DNA of 64,000 nucleotides from Chloroflexota bacterium (GTDB taxonomy: Bacteria; Chloroflexota; UBA6077; JACCZL01), in contig JAUJPG010000019.1 of the NCBI GenBank assembly GCA_030447245.1, positions 12,583 to 76,582 on the forward strand. The letters are read 5' to 3'. The notes beneath the pieces were generated by a model. It saw only the letters and a list, made by a program, of their open reading frames with translations. It was not told the DNA's origin and made no database searches. Both the position numbers and the translations under genes were made by a program. Within the stretch, counting starts at the first letter, position 1, and each line of letters starts with the position of its first letter. This document shows, piece after piece, positions 8,738 to 18,070 of this stretch.

Positions 8738-8938
8738 CGACCCACGCGTGCCACGCCGGCCATCCGTGCTCCCGCGACGCCCCAGACGCGGCGTCGCCTC
8801 ACTCTGCCACACCCCTCACGCCGATGCCAGCCGCCGGCCGGGGCGCCCGACACGCGGCGTCGTCCCTGCAGCAGAGCTGCCACACCCGCCGGCCGATGCC
8901 AACCCCCGGCTCCGTGCAACCCAGACCACGGGCGGGCC

Positions 8939-8967
8939 TTGCTCGGTCCGGACACGACCGATATAAC
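8939..8967 (+). promoter_or_regulatory. Promoter TTGCTC-17-TATAAC
   Basis: A -35 TTGCTC (8939-8944) and -10 TATAAC (8962-8967) are separated by 17 bases. They precede an AAAGGA ribosome site and the GTG at 8997 of the large membrane protein. Confidence 0.55.
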
Positions 8968-8996
8968 CAGCCGGCCCGACGCTCAAAGGATCCCGC

Positions 8997-11871
8997 GTGG
9001 CCTTCCCCCTGCTGCTGCTGGCGGCGCTGTCCACCTTCGCCCTCATCCCCCTGGCCAGCCCACACTTCTTCGCTTCGTCCGACGGCCTGTACCACGTCTT
9101 CCGCGCCATCGAGGTCGACCGCTGCCTCCAGGACGGCGTGCTCATCTGCCGCTGGATGCCAGACCAGTTCCTCGGCTTCGGCACCCCGCTGCTCAACCTG
9201 TACTCGCCCCTGACCTACTACCTCATCGCCGCTTTCCACCTGCTCGGCCTCGGCTGGGTCGCCGCCACCAAGCTCTCGATCGCCGCCGGCCTGCTCCTCT
9301 CGGGCATCGCCGCCTTCGGCTACGCGGCCGACTTCCTCTCGCGGCGCGCCGCCCTGCTGGCCGCCGTCGTCTACGTCTACGTCCCCTATCACCTGGTCAA
9401 CGCGTACTACCGCGGCGACCTGCCGGAGTTCTTCGCCATGGCCTGGTTCCCGGCCATCCTCTGGGCCTTCGGCCGCACCGCCCACCCTGGACCGCTCCGC
9501 ACCCGCCTGCCGTACGCGGTGGCCGCTGCCCTGAGCTACGCCGGCCTGGTCCTGACCCACAACCTGTCGGCCTTCATCTACACCGCCGTCCTCGCCCTGT
9601 ACTGCGCCTTCCTGCTGCTCCGCGGCCGCGTCGAGCGCCACCATCGCACCCTCCTCGGCCTGGCCAGGCCAGGGCCGCGCTGCTGCTCGGCTCGACGCTG
9701 CTGGCCTACGGGCTGTCCGCCTACCTCTCGCTGCCGGGCACTCCTCGAAAAACATCTGATCCAGCTCGACGGGCTGCTGTACGTCTCCCATGCCGATCAC
9801 TTCCCATGGCTGCGGCAGATCCTTCCGAATCGGCCTTTTCATACGTACGGGTTCATCTTTCGCGAGGCGACTGAGTACGGCTACCGGATGGGGTTCGTGC
9901 AGGTGGCGCTCGGAGGGCTCGGGGCGGCGGTGGCGCTTCTGTGCTACCGACGCTTGTCAGTCCGTGCCCGCGGCGAGGCCCTCTTCGCCGCGTCTATCTG
10001 GGCCGCGGCGTTCTGGTTCACTCGGCCGCCTCGCTGTGGGCCTGGGACCAGGTCCTGCTGCTCGCGTATGCCCAATTCCCCTGGCGGTTCCTGATCTTGA
10101 TGGCCCTGCCGACGGCCGTGCTGGCCGGGGTTCCTGATCGAGGGGATCGCCGAACGTTGGCGCACGCCGCTCACGGCGGCGCTGGTGGCGTGCACGATCG
10201 TATCGGCCACGGTTGGACTGCGCCCGCTGATGTCGAACACCGTCGAGGGCGAGATCGACCTGTTCGAGAGCGTCCGCTTCGAGCTCGTCTACCACCTGCT
10301 CGGCACGACGGTTGGCCGGCGAGTACATCCCGGTCTGGGTCAAGGAGAAGCCGTTCGTCTCGCCCGAGGCGCTGGCCGCCGTCCTCGGCCACGAGCCGCC
10401 AAGCGTGCACGCACCAACGTCAGACCCGCGCATCTGCGTCGAGCGGATGGAGAAGGGAGCCCACCACCAGACGTTTCGGGTGGCCGGCCCGGCTGAGGGA
10501 CGCGTCGTCTTGAACATCTCCTACTTTCCAGGCTGGCGCGCGACGGTCGACGGGACGCCGATCCAGACCGAGGTTGTCGAGCCCGAGGGGCTGATCGCCG
10601 TCCGCGTCCCGCCAGGCGAGCATCGACTGGAGCTGCGGTTCGAGGATACCGAGGTCCGCCGGGTCGGGCACTGGGTGTCGCTGGCGTCGTTGGGCGTGTG
10701 TGTCCTCCTGCTTGTGGCGGCCGACAGGCGCTTTCCGCGAGTCCAGGGCCGCCCCCCGGCCTTAGCCCGTGACATCGAACGGATTGCCTCGGTCCGTCCC
10801 CACTCACGCCGCGCCGCGCTCGCCCGCGTCGCGTTGCTGCTGGCTGTCCTGGCGCTCGTGCCGATCGCCGCTGCCGCCCAGACCGCCCCGTACGGGTCGC
10901 CTCCAGGCGTTCAACGTCCCTTGAAGATCGACCTGAACGGGACCCTGCTGCTGCTCGGCTACGACCTACGAGTTGGTGGGCCGCCCCTCGGGCGCACCGA
11001 GAGCGTTCCCCCGGGCACGACGCTCGACGTGACAACGCACTGGCGAAGCATCGGCTCCGACACTCCTGGCGTGGCGGTCCGGCCCTACGCGCGCCTGTCG
11101 AACATCGACGACCAGCACTGGGCGATGGACATCGGTGGCTCGCTGCTGGGTGGCACGGCTGACGGTATGCTGCGCGGTCAGGCGAGCCTGCGCGTCCCCG
11201 AGGGCTTGCCGCCGGGCGTGTACCAGGTGGAGCTTGGTGCGCTGGACGGTGATGGCCGTCCGATGCCGGTGCGCGGCCGCGAGCTGGTTGAGCTGCTGCC
11301 GGTCCAGACCAGCGTGCGCGTCGGGCCAATTCAGGTGCGGCGCGGCGTAGGCGAGGTCCTGCCGCTTCGGTTGCCGAGCGGGGCAACCTGGGACGCCCGG
11401 GTTGTCCTCGGATCGTTCGACCTCCACGCCGGCATCTCGGACCGACGCGCCCGCCCCGAGCCGCTCCGGGTCGACGCGACAACCGGCGCCGCCGAGCTGC
11501 AGGCCGGCGAGACGCTCCAGATCGATCTTCTCTGGCGCGCGCTGCAACCTCATCCGGGCCGCCTGACGGTCAGCGCGGCGCTCGAAGACACCGACGGGCA
11601 CGCCCGAGCAGTCCGCGCCAGCGAGCCGCTTGACGGCATGTACCCGACCTGGCTGTGGTCGGCCGGCGAGCAGGTCCGCGACCAGCTCCGACTGCCCATC
11701 CCCCCAGCGACGCCGCCAGGCCGCTACCAGCTGCGGCTCACAGCGTTGGAGCAGGGCCTGCCCCTTGCCGTCTCACTGCCGGGCGAAGCGCGGGCCGCGG
11801 TCTCAACCCGTCTGGCCGACGTGGCGCTCGGCGCACCCGCAGCGCAGCTCGAGAGTCGGTCACCTCGCTAG
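8997..11871 (+). pseudogene. YfhO-type polytopic membrane protein, frameshifted
   Basis: A single gene of about 950 codons can be followed through three frames. The N-terminal half is hydrophobic with an early extracytoplasmic loop (SSDGLYHVFRAIEVDRCL), as in GT-C-like YfhO proteins. After the last membrane stretch comes the typical YfhO tail SYFPGWRATVDGTPI. A beta-rich extracellular domain follows to 11871. The frame changes near 9665, 9740, 10020, 10130 and 10312; each time the sequence resumes sensibly in the next frame, so these look like single-base indels. AAAGGA and the GTG at 8997 mark the start. Whether the indels are real or sequencing errors is unknown. Role: probably surface glycan or lipoteichoic-type glycosylation, by family analogy. 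Confidence 0.7.
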
Positions 11872-11951
11872 AGCCTGCTTCCAAAGCAAGAGCCAAGGCA
11901 GGAGGGCGAGCAGTGCGTTGCCAAACGGTCGGGAGCCCCTCACGTTGCTCC

Positions 11952-12783
11952 TTACGAGACGAGGGCGGTCCAGGTGACCTTGGTGTAGGCGGTGCGGAGG
12001 CCAACGCGCTCCATGTTGCGCTGGCTCGTGCTGCCAGGGGGTGCCTCGCTGACGACCAGATCACAGCCAGCGGCCGCCGCGTCGGCGAGCCGCTGGTGCA
12101 GGAGCGCAGTTTGGCAGCCGCGGCCCCGGAACTCAGGGAGGGTCGCAGTGGCCGCGAGCACGCCGGCGCCGGAGTCCTGATCCAGGTACAAACCGGCGTG
12201 GGCCGCGGGCGTCCCATCCATGAACCCGACGTAGCAGCGCCACTGCGCGAACTCCGCCCGGGTCAGTGTCTGCTGCAGGCCCCGTTCGGCTCGGGGCGCA
12301 CCGGCGCTCGAGAGGCGCACGAACACGTCGAGATCGGGCGCCCGGAACTCGCGAACCGTCACATTCGGCGCCGACGGCGGGCAATTCGGGTCGGGGACTC
12401 CGCACAGGACGCTCATGAAGCCCGATTGCTGCAGGCCCGACGCGGCCAGCCGCCCAAGCAGGCGCTCGCCGGTGAGGAACGGGGAGAGGCGGACGTAGCA
12501 GCGCCGGCTGTTGTCTCGGTACCACGCCACCATGTCGGGCACGGCGTCCTCATCGCCGGAGCGCAGATCCAGGGGCCCGGCGTAGAACGGATAGTAGGCC
12601 ACGTCCCGCCGAACCAGGTGAGCGACGACCCGGCCGAACTGCCGGCGCTCGATACCGAGCGGGTTGCCCCCGAGCGCCGGAGACCTCCGCCAGGCGGGAC
12701 AGAGAGGCAGCGGCCAACGCGCGCTCGATGCGGTCGGCGAGGGCGTGGGTCAGGATCGGAATGCGCACCCCGAAGCTCTCCAC
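11952..12783 (-). pseudogene. GNAT-family acetyltransferase with one frameshift
   Basis: The main frame (11952-12602) holds the acetyl-CoA fold: YVGFMDGTPAAHAGLYLD, then LAATATLPEFRGRGCQTALLHQRLADA with the R-G-x-G-C/A pyrophosphate loop, and ERVGLRTAYTKVTW. The N-terminal part (about residues 1-40, GVRIPILTHALADRIERAL) lies in another frame joined near 12670. The likely start is a GTG at 12783, with TATGGT as a nearby -10. The substrate is unknown. It directly follows the tail of an IS5 relic, so its promoter may have been altered by insertion. Confidence 0.65.
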
Positions 12784-12821
12784 GCCGCCATCAGGTATGG
12801 CGAGTTTACCATAGGGTCGGG

Positions 12822-12990
12822 CTACACCCATAGGAGGATCGCCGCCAGCGTGAGCATCGTCAGATAGTTGGCGGCGCGCTTCTCGTACCAGGTCGCCATC
12901 GCGATCTTCACGCGTAGACGGAACTGCTTCAGCCGCGAACGGTTGATCAGCCGCTCGCCTCGATTGCGTTCGCGGTACGCCCCGTGGTCG
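12822..12990 (-). mobile_element. IS5-family transposase C-terminal relic
   Basis: The frame ends in AYRERNRGERLINRS...YEKRAANYLTMLTLAAILLWV, recognisable as the end of IS5-group DDE transposases (ERLINRLKQFRR...YEKRAANYLAML). Only about 55 codons remain, with small in-frame insertions, and no N-terminal or catalytic DDE residues are present. It is a leftover with no activity. Confidence 0.75.
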
Positions 12991-13168
12991 AAGTGCGCGG
13001 GCCACTCGTGATCACGTTGGCGGGGGCATGACCGCGCCCCGATGGTCCTTCGCTGGCCGCCCCGTCCGCGTTGCCTCCGCGGCCGCGGCCGCGCCGTGGA
13101 CCAGTCGCGCCCACCGCCGAAGACGAGCGCGCCCTCCCGCCGAGACGGATCTGCGGGGATTGGCGCGG

Positions 13169-13815
13169 TCAGGCTCGGTGGACTTCGCGCAGGCGCCCAG
13201 TCTTCACGTCGTAGACGAAGCGGCCCGCACGCCGTCCCCTGGAGAGATGGGGGACGAACGGAGAGCTCGCGACTATCCGCGCCATCGATTGGCGGACATC
13301 GGCCTCCAGGTCGGGGAAGGTTCTCCAGCGTCGAACGGGGGTCGGATCCTTGTCGACCTCCGCCTGGATGCAGGCAGACGAAGGCTTTGAGCTCGTCGTC
13401 GGTGAAGGTCATCATCGTACCCGCCGCAGTCGGTCGCGCGTGGTGGATCTTGTGTGTCGCTTCGCGGGATGATCTCGCGCGTCCCGAGCAGGCGCTCGCG
13501 AGCGATGGATGGCCGGTCTTGAGCACGGCCTCACGGAAGAAGGTCAGCGAGCGGGATGACGTCGTCGGTGACTGCCCAGGCCGTGCCGCGCGGAATTGCG
13601 GATCACGTGCGCGTCGCCGTCCCGCAGGCCGAGCAGGCCGTGGACGTGCGGTGATGTCCCGACCCGCATCCATGCAGGCCACCACCGATTCGACGTGCTT
13701 GGCTGACGGCCGCGCGGGGGCAGCGGTAGCTCGCCATCTTGTCGAACGACGCGGCATAGCGCTCATTGTTGCCGCGGCTGCGCCAACGCTCGTCGGTGAC
13801 AGCGACGGGCCTCAT
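13169..13815 (-). pseudogene. Beta-type carbonic anhydrase, broken by several frameshifts
   Basis: Pieces of one gene follow each other in different frames: NNERYAASFDK at the start, VVACMDA (zinc Cys), HVHGLLGLRDGDAHVIRNS, TDCG (second zinc Cys region), MTFTDDELKAFV, then ADVRQSMARIVASSPFVPHL and GRFVYDVKTGRLREVH. Their order and spacing match the small beta-carbonic anhydrases of Chloroflexota and Actinobacteria (about 190-215 residues), which interconvert CO2 and bicarbonate. At least five indels are needed to restore it. The start was taken as the ATG at 13815 and the stop as the TGA at 13169-13171. Confidence 0.7.
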
Positions 13816-13932
13816 GGTCTGCCGCTGAATTGCCTGGCGAGACCGCGACGGCAGGGGTCGACCTCATGGGCGACACACGCGCGCCTAATGTAGACACAGA
13901 GGGTCAAGTTCGCCAACTCTTGTGTGTCGCGT

Positions 13933-14220
13933 CCGCGGTACACCAGGTCACGGCTGGTCCCAGCGGCGGACGGAGATCGTCGGCGGAGTTCCGCGGCCTT
14001 GCCCGAGCCTGGCCTCTCGCATCAACCGCGCGAACTCGCGCTGGACTCCGCCCTGAACATCCGGAGCGTCGTTGCGGTGCGATTGTGGATGCCTCCTGCG
14101 CCCGTCGCTGATCGGCGATTGTCATCGCGTGCCGACGGTTTCCAGGCAGCTCGCTCGGCGGACCCCGAGCACGTCAGCGACGGCGATTGTCCTGCTGTCG
14201 TGCCTGGTGTTCTGGCCATT
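13933..14220 (-). mobile_element. IS3-type transposase relic, second copy of the 58-kb element
   Basis: The minus strand here resembles the OrfB region of the IS3 element at 57.6-58.9 kb. A run of about 20 bases (GCGCGGTTGATGCGAGAGGC) is shared exactly, and flanking stretches such as GTGCTCGGGGT-CGCCGAGCG and GACGATCTCCG occur in the same order. No open frame survives. The copy is truncated on both sides and lies in the opposite orientation to the other. Confidence 0.6.
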
Positions 14221-14553
14221 GCGATCGCCCCCGGAATGGGATCGGCGCAGCAGCGCCGTACCCCAGCGGGCGAGTCCAGCTTGCAGGCTGATCGGAGGTG
14301 ATCGGCCAGGCACCATGGGCCGTCAGCCACGCGCCTGGTCGGCGAACATCGGTGAGCGCATCTGGGTGTGACGCGCTGCACCAGGTCCGCTCTTCGTAGT
14401 GGTCCGTGAGGCCCATGCGCCGATCCCTCCCGTGGAGGTGCTCTTCGTAGTGGCGCGTTGATCCGCCATACCGCCCCAGGCTCACTAACTGGCGGCGACC
14501 CGCGCGGCCGAACGCTCGTTCAACGGCCTGCCTGCCGACCTGACGAAGCCGTA
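14221..14553. other. Stretch without a recognisable gene
   Basis: No coding frame is convincing on either strand. A 14-base word (GCTCTTCGTAGTGG) occurs twice, at 14389-14402 and 14440-14453. The area lies between an IS3 relic and the HAD gene and is probably insertion-sequence debris. Confidence 0.4.
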
Positions 14554-15086
14554 CTAGCCGGCATTCGAGCCCTGTTCCGCGAGGGCGGCGACGGCCGCTG
14601 GCAGGTCGGCCATGGTGCGGATGACGCGGTCGGCGCAGGCGGCAGGGCGGGTAAGGGGCGCATGGGAGAACGTTTGCAGATCGTGCGCATGCCGACGGCC
14701 TTGGCGGCGCAGACGTCGTTCGCGTAAGCATCGCCGATCATCACGCTCGCGGCGGCCTCGACGTCGAGCGTCTCCAGGATGCGGCGGAAGAAGCGCGGAT
14801 CCGGCATTCAGCGCGCCCAGCTCTCGCGGCGTGAACAGATGAGAGAACTGGTGGGCGATGCCGCCGTGGTCCAGCGCCAGACGGATCAGCCGTTCGGCAT
14901 CGACGTCGATCAGCGGCGTTCGTCGCCACGCATCGGATCAGGTCGCTCGGCAAGGCAGCGAGCGCCTCGGCAACGCCGGGCACCAGCTCCGTCCCGGGCG
15001 CACCTGCCGGGCGAGCCGCCGAAGGATGGCAGGTAGCGCATCAGGGTGTCGCCCCAGTCGAACACGAGCACGCGGATCGTGGTCAT
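14554..15086 (-). pseudogene. HAD-superfamily hydrolase, frameshifted
   Basis: The N-terminus MTTIRVLVFDWGDTLM carries HAD motif I (DxD variant DWGDT). PGVAEALAALPSDLIRCVATNA covers motif II, and KPDPRFFRRILETL with ASVMIGDAYANDVCAAKAVGMRTI gives motifs III and IV. These pieces lie in different frames, with shifts near 15040, 14950-14870 and 14800, and the end near 14620 is also displaced. The intact product would be a phosphoglycolate-phosphatase-like enzyme of about 175 residues; the substrate is unknown. Confidence 0.65.
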
Positions 15087-15125
15087 GGGCGAGAGGGTAC
15101 TGAGCCGAGTCGCCGAGCGCGGCGC

Positions 15126-16083
15126 TCAGCGCTCGGCCAGGCCCCAGATGTCGCACCAGACGTAGGCGGGATCTTCGTCGCGGGCGGGGTCTCGAGTGGC
15201 GGTTGACCCGGGCAGTGCACATCCCAAGGCGGCAGGCTGGAGTACCTCCTGACGCCGTCTTGATCGCCTTCTGGATCCGCACGGTCTTCTTCCTGCGTCG
15301 CGAGCCGAAGCTCCAACCAACGGGTTGTGCGGACCACATCGCTCGTTCGAGGGGCGGCTAGTTTGAGCTTGAAGTACTTGAAGGCTTCGGCGTACTGCAT
15401 GTCGTGGCCTTCGGCGACGGTCTGAGCGCGCTCGCGGACGACCTTCGCGAGGTCCCAATCGGGTCGGGTGTCGGTGCCGACCTGGCTCTCGTGGGCCTGG
15501 AGCGCGGCGATCTTCGTATCGATCGTGTCGCCGATGTCGATCCAGACGTCGGCATGGTTGGTGCCGCCCACGTAGACCTCACGGACCTTGTGCGGCTGCA
15601 GGCCTTCGGCGAGAAGCTCGGGAAGACGTGCGGGTCGCGCGCGGACGGATAGATGGCATCAAGCGTGGCATCGCCCGGCGGCGCGGTGATCGGCGTGGTT
15701 CAAGTAGCCCTGGGCCGACCAACGGGTGGTCGGATCCTGGCAGACCACGACGTCGGGGCTTGAAGCGGCGGATCTGGCGGACGACGTCCTTGCGGAGCTC
15801 CAGGGTGTTCTGCAGGACGCCGTCCTCGTAGCCGAGGAAGACGACGTCGCGGATGCCGGGGTGCTCGGCCGCCCGCTGCTCCTTGCGGCGCGACTCGGCC
15901 AGCTGGGCCGGGCTGATCGACGTCGGACGTGCCCTTGTCGCCGCTGGTGCAGAGAACGTAGACGATCTCTTTACCCTCGCGCGCCCACTTGGCGACGGTG
16001 CCCGCCGCCATAAACTCGGCGTCGTCCGGGTGTGCGACCACCACCATCACGCACCGCGGCTGATACTCCTGCTCGTCCGGCAT
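15126..16083 (-). pseudogene. PIG-L/LmbE-family zinc deacetylase, frameshifted
   Basis: From the ATG at 16083 the frame gives VVVAHPDDAEFMAAGTVAKWAREGKEIVYVLCTSGDKG, the AHPDDAE zinc motif of GlcNAc-PI deacetylases. After a shift near 15920 it continues as [32 protein letters not shown], and another frame gives NHADVWIDIGDTIDTKIAALQAHESQVG, where the His is the third zinc ligand. Enzymes of this family remove acetyl groups from N-acetylglucosaminyl compounds, including mycothiol- and bacillithiol-type precursors. The C-terminus is uncertain; WCDIWGLAER at 15126 may be its true end. Confidence 0.7.
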
Positions 16084-16183
16084 GCAATCTCCCACCTGTC
16101 CGCCACATTCGCGCGGCCCAAGAGTGACCATAGACGCTGAACTTCGGCGACCGCAAAAACCGGATCGGCCTTTAACGACAAAC

Positions 16184-16205
16184 GGACCCGCCTGGCGGCG
16201 GGTCC
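16184..16205 (-). terminator. Strong hairpin, 9-bp perfect stem
   Basis: GGACCCGCC and GGCGGGTCC pair around a four-base loop, and outer AACGAC/GTCGTT can extend the stem past a bulge. On the minus strand it follows the 16-codon gene and is trailed by GTTTGTCGTT, making a plausible terminator for that transcript. Confidence 0.55.
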
Positions 16206-16271
16206 GTCGTTCGTGTCAGAGACAGATCAATGTCACAGACACTGCAAGGGGGCATCCCCCCGAAAGCAGGG

Positions 16272-16322
16272 CTAGGAGGAAAGGCCTCCCAGGATGCCCC
16301 CTCGACTCGAACCGGTACTCAT
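16272..16322 (-). CDS. Putative 16-residue peptide gene (MSTGSSRGGILGGLSS)
   Basis: The frame is only 17 codons including the stop but has unusually complete signals. AAAGGAGGT is centred about 12 bases before the ATG, an extended -10 (TGCTATGAT) lies just upstream, and a strong hairpin follows downstream. The peptide is rich in Gly and Ser, with one Arg and a small hydrophobic core. The coding part contains GGGGGCATCC (16301-16292 on the minus strand), which pairs perfectly with GGATGCCCCC at 16257-16248, enclosing the stop codon in a hairpin. No gene follows in the same transcript before the terminator, so a leader-peptide role for a downstream gene is not obvious. Function unknown. Confidence 0.5.
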   Translation of the reverse strand: MSTGSSRGGILGGLSS

Positions 16323-16349
16323 AGGGCACCACCTCCTTTCAACGGCCGA

Positions 16350-16358
16350 ATCATAGCA
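16350..16358 (-). promoter_or_regulatory. Extended -10 element TGCTATGAT
   Basis: TGC followed directly by TATGAT places a transcript start near 16343, about 20 bases ahead of the 16-codon gene. No clear -35 is spaced correctly, which an extended -10 does not require. Confidence 0.5.
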
Positions 16359-16570
16359 TGAGGGCGCCCCGGTGTGTCCAACCCACCGTCCTGTCGGAGA
16401 GTCGGTCACCGGGTCCCTGCAGCCCTCGTCCTCGATGATGACCAGTGATGTCGCCCCTCCGTATCCGCCGGTACTCTGAACGACTTGCACCTGGAACTGG
16501 TGCGTATCCCTGCTCCCTTCGAACTGGTAGTCGCTGAGCAAGACGCGCAGCCGCAAGCATCGCTGCGTGG

Positions 16571-16780
16571 TCAGATGATGAAGGTCCGGGTCCACCCGGC
16601 CCGCTTGGCGCAGTAGAGCGCGGCGTTGGCGGCAACCAGAGCGGCGGCGTGGGGCGCGGCGGGCGCCGCGCCCCCAATGCTGACTGTCACTCCGAGAGCC
16701 CACGCCCCCGCCACCGCGTAGCGCGCCTTCTCGGCCGCCGCGCGCGAACGTGCCCCGCATCCGCTTCTCGTCCGGCTCAA
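16571..16780 (-). pseudogene. GGDEF-domain C-terminal relic
   Basis: LGVTVSIGGAAPAAPHAAALVAANAALYCAKRAG matches the end of diguanylate cyclase GGDEF domains (VTVSIGVA...LLxxADxALYxAKxxGR). The GGDEF signature itself and any sensor domain are missing, and the preceding sequence drifts between frames. It is a fragment with no expected activity, lying between the TctC-like gene and the 16-codon gene. Confidence 0.6.
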
Positions 16781-16863
16781 CGTCCGCGTGCTCGTCGTGT
16801 GCGGCGTGCCGTTGGCCGTCGCGGTGCGGCAGGTCGCCGAAGATCTCCCGGTCGTCCTAGTCG

Positions 16864-18048
16864 CTACGGCTCGCTGCTCATCTGGGCGGCGAGCGGCAAG
16901 ACTGCCTGGTACTGGTCCTCGACGTACTTCTGGAACTCGGGGCCGCGCAAGAAGCCTACCTGCTTGGCAGCCTGCTCGGCCTGTCGGACAAACTCCGGGC
17001 TGCGGGTGACCTGCTCCAGCTCGCTGGTCCAGAACTCGACCATCTCGGCCGGCAAGTTGGGCGGGCCAGTCACTCCGTGCCAGCCGACCATGTTGAGCTG
17101 CGGGTAACCCTGCTCGGCAGCGGTTGCCACGTCCGGGAAGTCCGTCGAGCGTTGCTCGGCCACTGCCGCGATCACCTTGATGCGGCCGGCGGCTGCCAGC
17201 GGCTTGACCTCGCTGCCGAGCTGGCTGGCGAGCTGCACCTGCCCGCCAGCCAGGGCGGTCGCGGCCTCGGCGCCACTGTTGAACGAGACGCGGTTGGTCT
17301 CGGCGATAGGGATCTCCCTGGCGACCATGAGCTGAGCGACGCTCCAGGTTCCGATGCCGGACGGCACGGAACCCCAGACGAACTGGTCCGGGTTGCCCTT
17401 CGCAGCCGCCACGACATCGTCGAGGTTCTTCCAGGGTGAGTCGGACTGTGTGGCGTAGAAGACGGGGTCGAGATTGACCCGCGCCACCCAGGTGCGGGCC
17501 TTCCAGTCGAACGGGAGCTGTGGGTTGGCAACCGCCATCAGGGACGAGCTCCCGTGGGTGTCCATCATCATCGTGTAACCGTCAGGCGCGGACTGCATCA
17601 GCCTGAGGCTGCCGGTCTGGCCGGAAGCGCCCGGCAGGTTCAGGACATTGATCGGCACCCCCCAGCGCTCCTGCAGGTGAGTCGCCAGGATGCGGGCCGT
17701 CAGGTCAGTGCCGCCACCGGCCCCGAATGCGACGACCAGGTCGATGGCCCTGGACGGGTAACCGGACGTCGTCTTCGGGGCCGGCCCGGCCGGCTTCGTC
17801 GCGCCCACGGCCGCGCCTGGTGATGGGCTCGCCGCGGGACTGGGACTGGCCACGGGGGCTGGCGACGCCGCGGGGCTGGCTGCCGGCTTCGCCGCCTCTG
17901 TCGCCTTCGCGGGGACCGTCGTCGGGCTCGGGGCCGCGGCCGGCGCGCAGGCCACCAGGAGCACGGTCGCGAGTAGCCCCAGTGTCCGGCCGAGCCGGAG
18001 CGACGCACGCCAGGCGCGCGCTGGTCTTCCCCACAAGCAAGAGTACAT
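16864..18048 (-). CDS. tctC: Tripartite tricarboxylate transporter substrate-binding lipoprotein (TctC/Bug)
   Basis: The 394-residue protein starts with a signal peptide ending in a lipobox, LLVAC (Cys34). A Pro/Ala/Ser-rich linker of about 60 residues follows, then the Bug fold: PSRAIDLVVAFGAGGGTDLTARI, VLNLPGASGQTGSLRLM and the C-terminal FxxxVxxQYQAVL. It captures a di- or tricarboxylate outside the membrane and hands it to TctA/TctB. Lgt at 5 kb would lipidate it. It lies 22 bases after tctA in the same operon, with GGGAGG before the ATG. Confidence 0.92.
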   Translation of the reverse strand: MYSCLWGRPARAWRASLRLGRTLGLLATVLLVACAPAAAPSPTTVPAKATEAAKPAASPAASPAPVASPSPAASPSPGAAVGATKPAGPAPKTTSGYPSRAIDLVVAFGAGGGTDLTARILATHLQERWGVPINVLNLPGASGQTGSLRLMQSAPDGYTMMMDTHGSSSLMAVANPQLPFDWKARTWVARVNLDPVFYATQSDSPWKNLDDVVAAAKGNPDQFVWGSVPSGIGTWSVAQLMVAREIPIAETNRVSFNSGAEAATALAGGQVQLASQLGSEVKPLAAAGRIKVIAAVAEQRSTDFPDVATAAEQGYPQLNMVGWHGVTGPPNLPAEMVEFWTSELEQVTRSPEFVRQAEQAAKQVGFLRGPEFQKYVEDQYQAVLPLAAQMSSEP

Positions 18049-18070
18049 CAGCTCTGTCCTCCCGATGGCA

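Noticed and set aside
8126-9874. Open plus-strand frame of 582 codons
   Set aside because: It is antisense to glycerate kinase and then a wrong frame of the YfhO-type gene; composition is Arg/Pro/His-rich with no motifs. Only its short stretch near 9665-9740 is informative, as the displaced frame of the membrane protein.
11655-12833. Open plus-strand frame of 392 codons
   Set aside because: Antisense to the GNAT gene and an out-of-frame run of the YfhO-type gene; GC-rich shadow without domain signals.
14389-14453. Repeated word GCTCTTCGTAGTGG as a possible CRISPR or direct repeat
   Set aside because: Only two copies of 14 bases, with no array or spacer structure.
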